A stretch of DNA of 64,000 nucleotides from Paragorgia papillata (Eukaryota > Cnidaria > Anthozoa > Scleralcyonacea > Coralliidae). The translations under genes were made by a program, and so were the position numbers. Below are positions 11,056-24,400 of this stretch, piece by piece (position 1 is the first letter of the stretch; each line of letters starts with the position of its first letter). The stretch covers positions 1,379,001 to 1,443,000 of the forward strand of contig JAWNZC010000014.1 of the NCBI GenBank assembly GCA_035771165.1, given 5' to 3'. The notes beneath the pieces were generated by a model. The model ran no database searches, was not told the DNA's origin, and worked only from the letters and a program-made list of their open reading frames with translations.

Positions 11056-11720
11056 ATACCTCAATGTCTTGTTTTTAAACATAGAATTAATTCGAAAGAC
11101 GTTAGTCTCCCACAACACCAAACAGGTAGATTTTCAAGTCACTATGTTTGATGATACCAACGATATATAACTATTATTATTATTATTATTATTCTTTATC
11201 AAGGAGGATAAGTTTTCAGTAGAGCTGGTGGGGTCCTCCATTTATGCACATGTGACGTCAAAATGTTTAATTTGCATGCAAACAACCTCAAATATAAACG
11301 AAAAACTGCAAAAGATGTTACTTTGTCGTTAATTTTAAGTGTTTTTAAATAAGACAGACTTAATTTTCGTTTCATGGGCATTTTAAACAACTTCGATGTG
11401 TTTTGAAGTCGGAGGATCTCTTTACGAGTGCTTCAACTTGCTTCTCAAACGAACCTGTATTTTGCAAGAAAACACCAAAGTTGTATAAAATCCGGCTTCG
11501 TCCAATTTCAAACCTAACTTGTCTCGTTAATTGTTGTAAATTGCTTGCACTGTTACTCGTTTATATTCAAGCAACAACTTTCTTGTTGCCAAGCGGGTTC
11601 AGTCAAGAGAATGTTGCGAAAGTAAAAATGGCTTCATCTTTTTTTGTTACTTTGTTGCAAAGACTTTTACTGCACGTCATAAGTTGCACAAGGTACATGC
11701 ATTAGTTAAACGTTGTTAGT

Positions 11721-11926
11721 TTAACCCTTTCACCACCAGACCTTTTCCCTTGATGAGTAAAATCGTCTGGCATTAGCCAGAGTAAAATACTAAATGGCCA
11801 CCACGGTGGTGAAAGGGTTAATGAGATAGTTTTTAACCCTTTCACCGCCAGACCTTTTCCCTTGACGAGTAAAATCGTCTGGCGTTAGCCAGTACTAAAG
11901 GGCCGCCATGGTGGTGAAAGGGTTAA
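11721..11926. repeat. Two tandem copies of a ~100-bp hairpin MITE
   Basis: Each starts ttaaccctttcacc and ends ggtgaaagggttaa. A truncated third copy is at 28,752-28,826. Related fragments occur near 12,170 and 12,900. Confidence 0.85.
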
Positions 11927-12299
11927 ATTGCTACTCGATCTGTAGGTACTAATTAGTGAAAATCCTGACTCGCTATGTAATATATCATACACGAGGAGGA
12001 GTGTTTCATCAGGATATCCAAACACCTCGAAGTTTGTTCAAAAACCTCGGCTTCGCCTCGGTTTTCAACAAACGTCTCGGTGAATTATTAATGAGTTTGA
12101 GATATATAGATATATAGGACAGACGACTATAACCCCAATTGCTGCCTATAGGCTAGCTGAGGGTTTTCAATTCCCATTGACGATAAAATCGTCTAGCGTT
12201 ATACATGAAGAATATGATAATCTGGCGTTATGTACAGAGTAAAATATTAAAGCGTCTGTTTTTGGCCGGCTCACGTCAATGTCTGTACTGCAATTAATT

Positions 12300-12656
12300 G
12301 TAAAGCCCCGCACAGACGACCAAGTTTTCCTTGACAAGTTCCTTGGTAGCTTTCCTTGCTCGTGTGTACGATGAACACATTTTTTCCCCAACAATTTTCC
12401 TTGACAAGTTATAATTGCTCGTGTGTACGGTTGGACAAGTTTTCCTCGACGGCAATGATCGCGTAATAAGCTTAGGAGATGATCTTGTCAAGTTTTCCTT
12501 GATGACTACACACACGAACAAATTCCCTTGTTCAAAAGCTGGCATGACCAGCTTTTGAACAAGGCTCCTTGTCAAGGAAAACTTTGTCAATTTGTGTCGT
12601 ACACACGAACAAATAAAACTTGTCAAGGAAAACTTGGTCGTCTGTGCGGGGCTTAA
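12300..12656. repeat. Fold-back MITE
   Basis: Ends 'taaagccccgcacagacgac' and its reverse complement, with the central palindrome caaaagctgg-catga-ccagcttttg. ORFs on the - strand here are repeat shadows. Confidence 0.85.
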
Positions 12657-12998
12657 AGCAACATTGTTAAAAAACAGGTTCCGTTGCGGATATTTGTTTC
12701 TCGTAGGTAGAAACAATTCTGGCTACACTTACCAGTTATCCTCATATCTTCCATAAATGTACAATACATATATTTTAGTATACGTGTATAAATGTGACAA
12801 ATAAATTTCTAAAACAATTATGGTGTGTTTCATTTCTTCACTCGCTGTATGAAATTTTGACAAGTTTATTCCCTGACTGAATAAGTCTTCTGGAACCGAT
12901 GCAGACTTTGGTGTTTTACTCTGGCTAACGCCAGACGACGTTACTTGTCAAGGGGATAGCTTCAAGTCATCAAGGCTGGTAAAGAAGTCACGGTTAAC

Positions 12999-14391
12999 CA
13001 GTGAACTCTATATAAGGACTGGAACGATACCTACAAACCAAATTTTGAAGCCGTCATGGAGGCTGACATGCAGGGCGGCCCCAGTCCTCTTTATATGCAA
13101 GAAAATCTTTATTTTTAAGTTATATTTTGTTATGAACCAATTACAAAGAAATGCAAACATGCTACAGTAATAGATACTTCTTCTAAAGGCTTTTAGCAGC
13201 AAAAACGTAGCTTGAATATTCACAAAAAACACATTTTGAGTCCGAAACCGCGCGGATCTCTTGATTTTTTGTAGGGCAGCTCCAAGTGTTGAGTCAGTTG
13301 AGGTATCAAAAGTCAAGAAAAAAGTCTATGAACTACCTTGAATCAAATAAAGATAGCATTAATCAGGGCTAAGGACTACTAAAATCTAGTGGCTATAATC
13401 TGTCGAGCATATGGATGCTGACATGATCAATCAATAAAAACCATAAATATTAAATTTTCTGAACAGTCAAAAAATCGAACAAAACACAGAAATACGAACC
13501 GACAGTGTTTTAAAGGCATCAAAGATCAAAATATATGTGGTCTCACAATGATTCAAAAGGTATGAGGAGACTATTCATAAGAGCAAAGGCACAGCTTGAC
13601 AGGGTTGCAAGAATTCATAAAATAAAGACGAATAAATACTAAATATAACCTGAATTTTCGTCAGGAGCCCCCATCAATCCAAGCAAAATTTTGCTTTCGT
13701 TTGACAATATATTTCCTGCTTCAATCTATTTTTGCCAGCAAACATACCTCAGACAGAAAGGACAATGATTCTATACATACTGACTTCGTTATATCAATTC
13801 AAATGAAGTTCAACTACAAAAAAATAAAAAATTCTCGCTGGGCCATTGTTCTGTTTTCTACCGCTCCTTGGACGTTGATCAGACGTTCATGTGTTGCCCC
13901 CAGCAGCACAGGGAGCTCTAAGATGTATTTTTTGTTTTAAACAGTATATACATCCATACACACATACATATTATATATAAAATAAATTACCGTATTAGTA
14001 GTGTCCTTGCTCTTGCCTCTTGTTGCTCCAAAAACAGGTTGAATTAAGGATTCAAGGATTTTCTCGTACTCAATCCCCGCTCGGCCAACTCGCCAGGCGA
14101 AGAGAACATGACCAAAAGGATCGCAGGCTCTGTGTACGAGATTGTCTTGAAATCCTCCTTGAATCCTTCTTGTTCGGCCTGTTTTTGGAGCAACAAGAGG
14201 CAAGAGCAAGGACACTACTAAACTATACGGTAATTTATATATAATATGTATGTGTGTATGGATGTATATACTGTTTAAAACAAAAAATACATGTTAGAGC
14301 TCCCTGTGCCAGCAGCTGGAAATTTGGCTTCATCCAATCATAGGGCCGACCTTATGGAGGTATCGTTCCAGTCTTTATATAGAGTTCACTG
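12999..14391. mobile_element. hAT-like element with 8-bp target duplication
   Basis: Ends CAGTGAACTCTATATAAGGA and inverse, flanked by cggttaac on both sides (12,991-12,998 and 14,392-14,399). No transposase ORF recognised, so non-autonomous. Confidence 0.8.
13898..14310. repeat. Palindrome nested in the hAT-like element
   Basis: Arms of about 150 bp share 'tgcctcttgttgctccaaaa' and 'gagctccctgtg' in inverse order. The centre holds a fragment of the CAATCTCGTACCC family ('aggatcgcaggctctg'). Confidence 0.75.
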
Positions 14392-14553
14392 CGGTTAACT
14401 GACTATTATATTTGATATTTGAAGCTATTGAAATTAAAAATTATAGAAAAATTAGGTCACCACTTAATCTCAATTAAAACCTATCTCAATTAATGTGGGT
14501 CTCTCCAAGATTAAATAGGTGCAAATGCAGGTCCACCTAAACCATTCTAACCT

Positions 14554-14591
14554 CTGATGAAGACGCTAAAACGACTTTGTGTCGAAACGTT
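14554..14591 (+). other. CTGAYGA-stem-GAAACGTT motif, copy 1
   Basis: CTGATGA, then a GACGC/GTGTC stem and GAAACGTT. Hammerhead-like core order, but with one extra A before the stem. See findings. Confidence 0.4.
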
Positions 14592-14816
14592 GGGCCTCTC
14601 GTTTGACTAGTTTTTCCACAGACTCCCCAAGCTTAAATTGCGAGGTCGATACATGGCTGGCGTGAGCGGAGTTTCCTGCCTTCCCTATTCTATGGTGGAG
14701 TACAACATGGCCAGATACGGAACTCGTTGTAAATGCCTCAATTGTGCCAAATCTCGCCTCAAACTACACAGAAACGACTACTACGACTTCAAAATTCAAA
14801 TAGAGGTAAGTGAACT
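14592..14816 (+). CDS. Unrecognised possible exon
   Basis: An open frame KLRGRYMAGVSGVSCLPYSM then VEYNMARYGTRCKCLNCAKS runs into a strong donor ATAGAG/gtaagtga. No family recognised; it may belong to a retroelement carrying the motif just upstream. Confidence 0.25.
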
Positions 14817-14850
14817 TTGTTTGAAAATTTACGGCAATATTCTAGCATTT

Positions 14851-15103
14851 TGACAAATCGAATGAGGTGAAGATGGCGACTTGTACATTTAACCACAATC
14901 CTTTGCGTGCAGTAAATATTGTTTCTTGCAAAATTATGGCAAGATATGGTTTTAAAAAGATCAACTTTGGTAGGAATGAAGTTTTTGCTTACTTAATCCA
15001 TCTTAGCATGATAAACAATGTTTAGTTGTTATTTGAACTGATTTGAGGTTGCAAAGCATTGTGGTTAAATGTACCGCCGCCATATCTTTTTCGGTACGTC
15101 AGA
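14851..15103 (-). repeat. MITE family 'TTTAACCACAAT', full copy
   Basis: Imperfect terminal inverted repeats (tgaagatggcgacttgtaca / gtaccgccgccatatc). Inverse orientation to the copies at 33,671 and 57,221. Confidence 0.75.
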
Positions 15104-16580
15104 TTCCCGTTCAGAGTTCACTAAAATTGATCTTACATAAAGTACCGCTCATACATATTGCATACTAAATTAAAATTGCCACAATTTAAGCTTGAACAGC
15201 CTGTGATTTTTCCAGCCAAGAAATAGATTTTACTTTTTGAAATCATTCTCTTCGGATTCATTCTTTCTTGTTTGAGATATCTTTCAGAAGCACTGTATCT
15301 TTTTAATTAATTTTCTTTTGGAAGTCATTCATTGCTTTCTAATTTGTTAATTTAACTTCGAGAAGATACCCAAATTAAGTTGCGATTACATAATCTATAT
15401 TTCTATACCTACACTTATTAATTTCAAATAATACGGGGATTAATCGCCGTTTAAAATTGCACGCAGCTTTGGTCGAAGCATATGTACATTTCAAAATACA
15501 GAAAAGCAACGATATTAAATAGTTTCCCAGGCATCCAACTGCATGCCATACTTGTTTACACTTCAAATTCAATTATCGTTGGAAAACCCACGCGCAACCC
15601 ACGCGCTCGACATCTGACTGACACATGCGCAAACAGATTTCTCTATCAGGTTCAATTACTAAATTAGTATCCGCAAATCCCAGTGAGCTCTATACATAAC
15701 TGGAGTAATATCTTTGGCTCGAAGCCAAACATAGTGGACAATCCGTGGGACAATCCTGTCCTCTACGCGGTCTGACCAAGTCTGATCCTTACTGGTCACA
15801 ACTCAAAAGACCACGTAGGAGACTGGAACTATACGTTACTTCAGGTCTACATGTCCGACATCTTTCGCTTCGAATTTTGCCCAGTCGATGACTATAGCAG
15901 GCTAGTCGAGTGATATAAAGTGCAATCAACGCGATATTTCAACACATGTTTTATTACAAATTACACTAACGTTTCTTTATAGTAATATCAATAATACATC
16001 ATTTTCACTCCAGATTCTTCATGTTCAACAATTTTAAAAGCATTAGATAATTATTTATTTAATAAAAATATTTAAAATCTTTTTATTTTTACATCCTACG
16101 TTACTATTACTAGTTTTCTATTTATTACTTTTTCTATTTTTATATCAAATTCAAAAAAGCGTAAACATGTTTAAAACCCGTTTAATTCTACATTCAAATC
16201 CCAATAAATGTTGAATGCTTAATAATATACGTGATATTTAAGGAAGAAATAGCACACGTGGGTAAAATTTGTTTTTGTGCTGTATATAGGTTTCATAAAA
16301 TTACAAACAATAATACACATTTCTTGTACGAGAAATTTGGCTACCGGACAGAATTAAAAAAGAAAATTATAACACTTATTCTAGGAAGTGAATGAAAGTC
16401 GTTCGCGTGTATTTTAAAATATTCAGTTGTAAATAGGTAAATAGTTTAGTATGGTTGGAATAAACTCCTCTTAAACATGTTTAAACTTTTATTGTGAACG
16501 GGATATTCATGTTACGCTTTGCTATAGTTCATTGCTTCTGCTTTTCTCCATATAAAGCGCTATGCTTTCGATTAATTACA
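15104..16580. other. AT-rich spacer
   Basis: No gene recognised. A degraded relative of the CAGTGAACTC element ends may lie at about 15,682-15,850. Confidence 0.4.
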
Positions 16581-16581
16581 G

Positions 16582-16712
<131 letters not shown>

Positions 16713-16805
16713 ACCAAAACAAAACACCCAACCTAAATTAATCCCGTGAAGGACGGACTCAAAAAGTAGTTGCAAAAAAATGAATATACTTTAGCAAGTC
16801 AACGC

Positions 16806-18262
16806 CAGTGAACTCGATGTAGGTTAAAATGTGATACCTGGAACGCTAACGTACAGTCATTCGTGGGGCAAAAAATGAGGCAAAGTTATAGGCCCCTGCG
16901 CAGTTTGCAGGTAGGTTTCAGTCTCCCACAAAATGGGTTTTTTACACGGCCACCGGTCTTGAGCGAACCGCGAAGGCGGCGAAAAGGTTTGAAAAATTAT
17001 TTATTGAATCATTTTATCACGCTTTGCTAAACGTGCATTTTAAATTTTGATTGGTTGTGCTATGCTGCCGAACTAATTATGCAGTAATTGTTTATTTGTT
17101 TCTATAGTAAAAGTCATTGTCTTTACAAAACGTGCACGAAGTTTGTCAGTCAAGAAATTAAATATATCAAACTTTTCGTTATAATATAAAGCATATATAA
17201 TAGTTTCGTTTACTCCGAAGAGGATACAAAAAATCAACACAAACTTAGTATAGAATATGCCGTTAGTACCAGTTTCATGTGTCGTTTTGTTTAAAAAGCG
17301 TTCCACATTCGTACCGAAAACAACAACTAGCCATTAGTAAACGTGAAAAATAAACAATCTAGTTGTCAGTTATTTCTTAAAATATCATTAGTTACAAAAG
17401 GCCGTTTAACACATTCGAACAAGAAATTAAAGGAGCAGAAATAAGAAAATGACATTAGATGTACAGTATATTATGAAATAATCAAGTTACAAGAATAGCT
17501 TTCTCACTCTTGTTCTCACCTTTTCAGCTGGCTGTTTTCATCCTAGCCAGCAAAAGAACGTCTGTTTTCTCAGCCTATTTTCACCCCTAGCTTAATTTAC
17601 CGTATGGTTTTGGACCGCTATACAGTAAATAAAACAACAGCACTGCACAACAATGGGAAACCATTAAATGCACGTTGAGTCTAACAAAATAATTTGATAA
17701 ATAATTTTTTCAAACTTTTTTTCGAGCCTTCGCAGTTCGCTCAAGACGGGCGGCCGTGTAAAAACATTTTGTGGGAGACTGAAACCTACCTGCAAACCGC
17801 GTAGGGGCCTGGAACGTTTTGCCTCACCTTTTGGTTTCAGCATATCCTCTCATCTAGAATTACCAATAATCAGTAAGTGTGCAATGGCCTACAATTAACA
17901 ATAATCGTGAATTTTAAAGAACTAATTCCCAACCCCAACCTCTAAACCTTACCCTAAACCTAACCACAACCCCCCGGCAATCCTAAACCTAACCCACAAC
18001 CCCCCAGTAGCCCGAAGCTCCGGGAAAAAAGAACCGCCTCTCAAGACCCAGACCACAACACCCCAGCTAGTTTTTTAGTTATATGCAATTTATTTTAACA
18101 TCCCGCATGTGGAACAGAGAATTACCTACAATTACCAATTATTGGTAATTCAAGGCCGTTTCACACTTACTAATTACTGGTAATTCTAGGGTAGGAGGAC
18201 ATGTTGTTAGTTTACGCGTTAGCGTTCCAGGTATCACATTTTAACTTACATCGAGTTCACTG
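16806..18262. mobile_element. hAT-like element with 8-bp target duplication
   Basis: Ends CAGTGAACTCGATGTAGG and inverse; gtcaacgc flanks both sides (16,798-16,805 and 18,263-18,270). A second fold-back is nested inside (arms about 16,868-17,006 and 17,690-17,840, sharing 'taggtttcagtctcccacaa'). No transposase recognised. EI24 ends 48 bp away. Confidence 0.85.
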
Positions 18263-18310
18263 GTCAACGCAAGCAGTCGCATGCAACAAAGGCTATTTTC
18301 CGTCGAGTAT

Positions 18311-18407
18311 TTACTGACTTGGCTGTCTGGTTGTTCTTGACCATGAATGCCTAAAAACTTTGTTCGTTAACCAAACGGAGAATGAGAATATACGAACTGG
18401 CACGTTT
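18311..18407 (-). CDS. EI24: EI24 last exon with stop
   Basis: Acceptor ttttctttag; encodes [20 protein letters not shown] and a short arginine-rich tail before TAA. Colinear with the human C-terminal RLFSLVVFLSNRLFHK block. Confidence 0.82.
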
Positions 18408-21400
18408 CTAAAGAAAAAAAAATCCTGCATTAATCATTAACGAACAAAAATGATGTGGAAGAGTTAGTGGTACAACATATACGTGGCAAGGGTCCACATA
18501 ATCAGACGACAACATAGGTGACCAAAATTGGTGACCAAAATTAATGAGCCAGCTATATTTAGGCAAGTTTTTCAGCTTTCTCGTAATGTTTTTAGAATCC
18601 AATATACTTCCATTAGAAGTTTATATCTGATTTGAATTTCTGTGTCTCAAAGTGTACAAAAACAACAATTTTTCATTCGAACATTTAAAGTGCTTATATC
18701 ACTTGTGGGGTTTTAACGTATTTAAATAGAGCAGAAAAAATCAGTTAATAAGTTATTTTGCCGTTTTTGATTTAGTCAAATAGTTTCTGACATATTGGCT
18801 TCTGAACATGCCAATTCTCAAAAATTTCCGTCGTTCATTTTAACACCTTGGGGGCATGGGACTCAGGAACGAGTCAATCCAAAACAACTACGTTTCGGCT
18901 TATTGATTCACAAAAACACATATATTTGACTGAAAAATCGAAATGTCGAGCTCACCCGTTTTCCAGTACGCACGAGAGCTCCAACTAAGAAGACAGTCGG
19001 CTTAGGTTCCTGAGTCCCAGGGCCCCGTGCTTAAAAATGAACGACGGAAATTTTTGGCGAAAAGCCGAAATTGGCATGTTTAAAGGCTTATATCTCAGAA
19101 ACTATTAAAGTAAATCAAAAACGGCAAAATAACTTATTAACTAACTTTTTTTGCTCTTTCAAATACGTTAAAACCCCACAAGTGATATAAGTACTTTAAC
19201 AAGGATGGTTGAAGCAAAACTCTTCCAAAACTCTTTGATAATCTAGAGATTTGATATTATATATTTAATGGTTTTGTTTAATAATACTGTTCTCCTTTGG
19301 GCGCTCATTAATGTTGGCCACCTGTGTATATTGACTGGCAAGCTAGTATTTCTCACGCCCTAGGATATCCCCTAAAAAATAATTGATTGTAAAATTATAA
19401 GACAGTTTGCTGGACGTACTCGTTGTTCTGGAAATAAGAAACAGTCCATTAATTAACAACAAATGATTTCGTATCCGAATCAATCTCGTACCCAGAGCCT
19501 GTGATCCTTTTGGTCATTACCAAGGAACGGAGGCTCTGGGAAACTCTGATGAAAAAGACCACAAAATTGGGTTTTTGTTCCCAGTCCTCTGGTTCCCTAT
19601 AATTTGTAATTTGTCAACCAGACGATTTGACGAGTGTGTTTTAAACGTCCGTGTCGCCGTCAGCACTCGGCAGTAATCGGCTCAGCCGCTCACGTAAGAA
19701 ATTGTACTTTTTGCCAGGAATTTTGGCTAAACAACATCGACCTTGTATTCCAATTCTCTAATATAATTTTAAAGTTCTGAGACGAAACTGCGAAGAATTA
19801 CGAGACGAGTCAGACGATGGATGTTTGTTTGGCGACGAAGCGACAATAATAATAGTTTTAACTTGTAAATTGTCGGGATTTTTGCTGTTTTTAATTATTT
19901 CATGTGTTCAATTATATTATGGGTCTGTCGTGTATAATTATGTGTTACAGAACGTCGAGAAATCGATTAAACAAATTAGCAACGTGCACACTATTTGAAA
20001 TGTTACTGTTTTTAAAGTAACCAATCAGATGACGAGTTTCATCGGAGTTTCCCAGAGCCTCCGTTCTTGGTAGTGACCAAAAGGATCGCAGGCTCTGGGT
20101 ACGAGATTGTATCCGAATAAGTTTCATTCCATTCCTTCACACTGGAAACTTTTGATAGCATACCCATGCAATCTACAGGTATAATAATTATACTAACTTT
20201 ATTTCAACTGGTTGAGCTTCATTGGCACTGACAATAAACAAAGGGAAAAGAATGGCAAAGATACAACCACTGAAAGAAAAGTAAATGAAAAAATAACGCC
20301 ATTAGACCACTAATAATATACATTTCAAAATTACTGCATCCTGATTGGTCGAGAGGAGTGCAATTTCAATGACGTCTGACGTCTCATTCAGTTAAATTAA
20401 TACTTCTGGAAATTCAAAATAAACTATTCCCTACCTTACAACAAATGAAGGACTTATGTTTGTTAAAACCGCCAGAGGAAGCCCAAAACCAACGAAATAA
20501 GGCCAATTACATTCAATATAAGACAATCGTTTATCAACCCTCCAGCCTGTAAACAAAGAAAAACTACTTTCGAATTCTCCCAAACTCACTCGAGTGTTTG
20601 CATCAGGTTATATAAACACAAGGCATCCATTTTCTATTTCTTTTATGAAATAAGGCTAAGAAATGTGTCATGACGTCACAACCGTGTTTACATAGCCTGA
20701 TATAAACATAGCAATTGACCAATCACAGCGTGCGTAAGACGCGACCTATTTTACAATAAATAGTATAGGTTATTATAATTTTATTATTAATGGCCATTTC
20801 GCAGAGATCCAACCGTATGCACCCGTTTGAATAAACCAATTACCTTTGTTCACCCAGGTATATTCAAAACAGTAAAGTGAATGTAAGAGAGTCATATGCA
20901 GGAAACTGAGTACTGGACCAACAATAGGTACTATACTAACCAACGTAGCCTACAAGAAAAAACAATGGAAGATTGAAATTGCACCAATTCAATAGCGAAG
21001 CGCACAGATAACGTCGAATTCATCAACCTCGTTCCCAGGGCCTTTTTGAAATTGGGAGGGCGGAAAAAGGCTCTGGCATCGACTGGTCACAACACCCAGA
21101 AATACTGGGTGTAATAAATTAGCAATTTAATTTAGTATGCAAAATCATTCTGAGTAATGGCAGTCCCTTGGGACACAGTTGGCAGTCCCGTTGAAGCTAT
21201 TTGACCATAACTGGCACAAAACTATGCATAAATATGTTTCACAAGGAATGTTTAAGAAAAGCAATCAACCAATGAAAATGCAGCTCTACGGATTTCAAAA
21301 CGGCCCTGGGAATGAGGTTGCGAATTCATGTTTGTCTGAGTTTACAAATTATTCTTGCATTTCCAACAAAAGAAATCCCTCGAGATTCAATTTTGGTTTG

Positions 21401-24400
21401 TTTTTCGAGTTTTGATCGATAAATATTAAATAGTAACTGTGCGCTTCGCTATTGCCTTGATTTTGATTCGTTTTTCCTATCGTTTTTCTTATTTCGTCAG
21501 GAAGTTATGTTTTCATCTCGTTTTGTTAGTTAAAATGTTTTGCTAAAATGTCAAAAAGGTCATTATTATTGGGCTTATAGGTAAAATAAATCACAGTCCC
21601 TACCGCCTACCGCGCGTGTGTGGCATTTGTTTGTTTGTGAGACTTGCACAAAGGAATGCTTGAAATGCAGTTGAGTGAAATTTGAAATTCGCATTTCTAG
21701 GTTACGCGACGGTTTGGTTTTCTGGAGTTCAGGCGAGCAATGGGAATTACGTTATATTTATAACCATCGTTCTTTTTTAGTCCAGAGAGTAATGTTTTGC
21801 GTCTTCGTTTTAATATGGAGTTGGCTCAAAACATTCTGCTCTTTCGCAAAGCCGTATTATACGAGATCTGTGACGAGATGTATTACCCGTAAGAACAATG
21901 AATTGTCAACAAACGTCTACCGCAATAATTTATTAGGTATTCTCATGCAGCACACATTACTTACCTGTAGTAAGAAAAACCCTTGAATTAGTAAACTAAA
22001 GAAGATATCAGCAATAGTCAAGCTCAGATTTTGAGCTAAGCTGCAACGAAAAGAGAAAAATAGCATGGTCAATAAAAACAAATTAAAACGATCGATCTTT
22101 AACGCTGTCCAAAGCACTGTTGACCATTTTATATGACAAAGAAACTCTAAAACTTCTAGGCTTACCATGACCATGTCTTATACGATCAAATATCAACTGT
22201 TATATTATGTTCATGCATAAAATATACAGGCGATGTACCTTCCACCAGATGATAAAAGAACTGTCGGCTTGCCACTTCGCCTGCGATATGCCAAGTCTGC
22301 TATTTCCTGAAATAGAATGAAACACAGAAAAAATAAGACGAGACGAGGGATAAAACGAGATGAGACGAGACGACATGAGATGAGATGAGACGACATGAGA
22401 TAAGACGAGATGAGACGAGACGAGACAAGACGAGAGGACATGAGACAACGGACGAGATGAGACGAGTCGGCATGGCATGGGATGGGACGGCATGAGATGA
22501 GGCGACATGAGATGAGACGGCATGATATCAGACGACATGAGATGAAACGACATGAGACGAGACGACATGAGACGAGATGAGACGAGACGACATGAGACGA
22601 GACGAGACGAGACGAGACGAGACGAGACGAGACGAGACAAGACAAGACAAGACAAGACGAGATGAGACGAGACGGCATGAGATGAGATGAGATGAGACGA
22701 GACGAGACGAGACCAGATGAGATGAGACGAGATGAGATGAGATGAGACGACATGAGACGAGACGAGACAAGACGAGACGAGACGAGACGAGACGAGACGA
22801 GACGAGACGAGACGAGACGAGACGAGACGAGACGAGACGAGACGAGACGAGACGAGACGAGACGAGACGAGACAAGACAAGACAAGACAAGACAAGACAA
22901 GACAAGACAAGACAAGACAAGACAAGACAAGACGAGATGAGACGAGACGGCATGAGATGAGATGAGACGAGACGAGACCAGATGAGATGAGATGAGATGA
23001 GATGAGATGAGATGACATGACATGAGACGAGACGAGACGAGACGAGAGGAGACGAGACGAGACGAGACGAGACGAGACGAGACGAGACGAGACGAGACGA
23101 GACGAGACGAGACGAGACAAGACAAGACAAGATGAGACGAGACGGCATGAGATGAGATGAGATGAGATGAGACGAGACGAGACGAGACCAGATGAGATGA
23201 GACGAGATGAGATGAGATGAGACGACATGAGACGAGACGAGACAAGACAAGACAAGACAAGACGAGACGAGACGAGACGAGACGAGACAAGACAAGACAA
23301 GACAAGACGAGATGAGACGAGACGGCATGAGATGAGATGAGACGAGACGAGACGAGACGAGATGAGATGAGACGAGATGAGATGAGACGACATGAGACGA
23401 GACGAGACGAGACGAGACAAGACGAGACAAGACAAGACAAGACAAGACAAGACAAGACAAGACAAGACAAGACAAGACGAGATGAGACGAGACGGCATGA
23501 GATGAGATGAGACGAGACGAGACGAGACCAGTGAGATGAGATGAGATGAGATGAGATGAGATGAGATGAGATGAGATGAGACGACATGAGATGAGACGAG
23601 ACGAGAGGAGACGAGACGAGACGAGACGAGACGAGATGAGATGAGATGAGATGAGACGAGATGACGTGAGATGAAACGACGTGAGATAAGACGAGATGAG
23701 ACGAGACGACATGAGATGAGACGACATGAGATGAGACAAGATGAGACGAGACGACATAAGACGAGACGACATAAGATGAGACGAGACGACATGAGATGAG
23801 ACGACATGAGACGAGACGACATGAGACGAGACGACATGAGATGAGACGACATGAGAAGAGACAAGATGAGACGAGACGACATAAGATGAGACGACATGAG
23901 ATGAGACAAGATGAGACGAGACGACATGAGATGAGACAAGATGAGACGAGACGAGACGATATGAGACGAGTGTTGTGTTTTCTTGTCTTTATTTCGTACA
24001 TACATGCAGAACTACTTACAAGTATATATCCACTATCAGAGGTACTACATAAGCTAAGTCCTCACTTGTTAGGTCATGTGATCTGCTCAGCCACATGACT
24101 CATTACGTAACAACGAGATGAGACGAGACGACATGAGATGAGACGAGACGAGAGGAGACGAGACAAGAGGAGACGAGACGAGAGGAGACGAGATGAGACG
24201 AGACGAGATGAGATGAGACGAGACGAGACGAGACGAGTTGAGACGAGATGAGACGAGACGAGATGAGATGAGACGAGACGAGAGGAGACGAGACAAGAGG
24301 AGACGAGACGAGAGGAGACGAGATGAGACGAGACGAGATGAGATGAGACGAGACGAGACGAGTTGAGACGAGACGAGTTGAGACGAGACGAGTTGAGACG

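Larger units (their letters stand above)
9410..11070 (-). mobile_element. Fold-back bounded Ty3/gypsy fragment
   Basis: The ends are inverted repeats of about 40 bp: gacattgaggtatgcatgtg then tcacgtgacaggatctgta on the left and its reverse complement at the right. Between them, on the - strand, are an LTR-like block and a gag region. Confidence 0.65.
9206..11390. mobile_element. MITE of the AGTGCACATGAAACG family split by a later insertion
   Basis: The left part (to about 9405) has the 'gacgtcacatgtgcataat' core. The right part (about 11,075-11,390) has 'gcaaaagatgttactttg' and ends 'gacttaattttcgtttcat'. Together they match the intact copy at 35,142-35,500. Confidence 0.7.

Noticed and set aside
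12167..12716. 75- and 140-aa - strand ORFs
   Set aside because: They span both arms of a fold-back MITE; both arms translate as inverse shadows.
17925..18030. Telomere-like 'cctaaacctaacc' stretch
   Set aside because: Irregular spacing and mixed with ccccc runs inside a hAT-like element; not a TTAGGG array.
21675..21986. 103-aa + strand ORF overlapping EI24 exon 6
   Set aside because: Antisense to a supported exon and without motifs.
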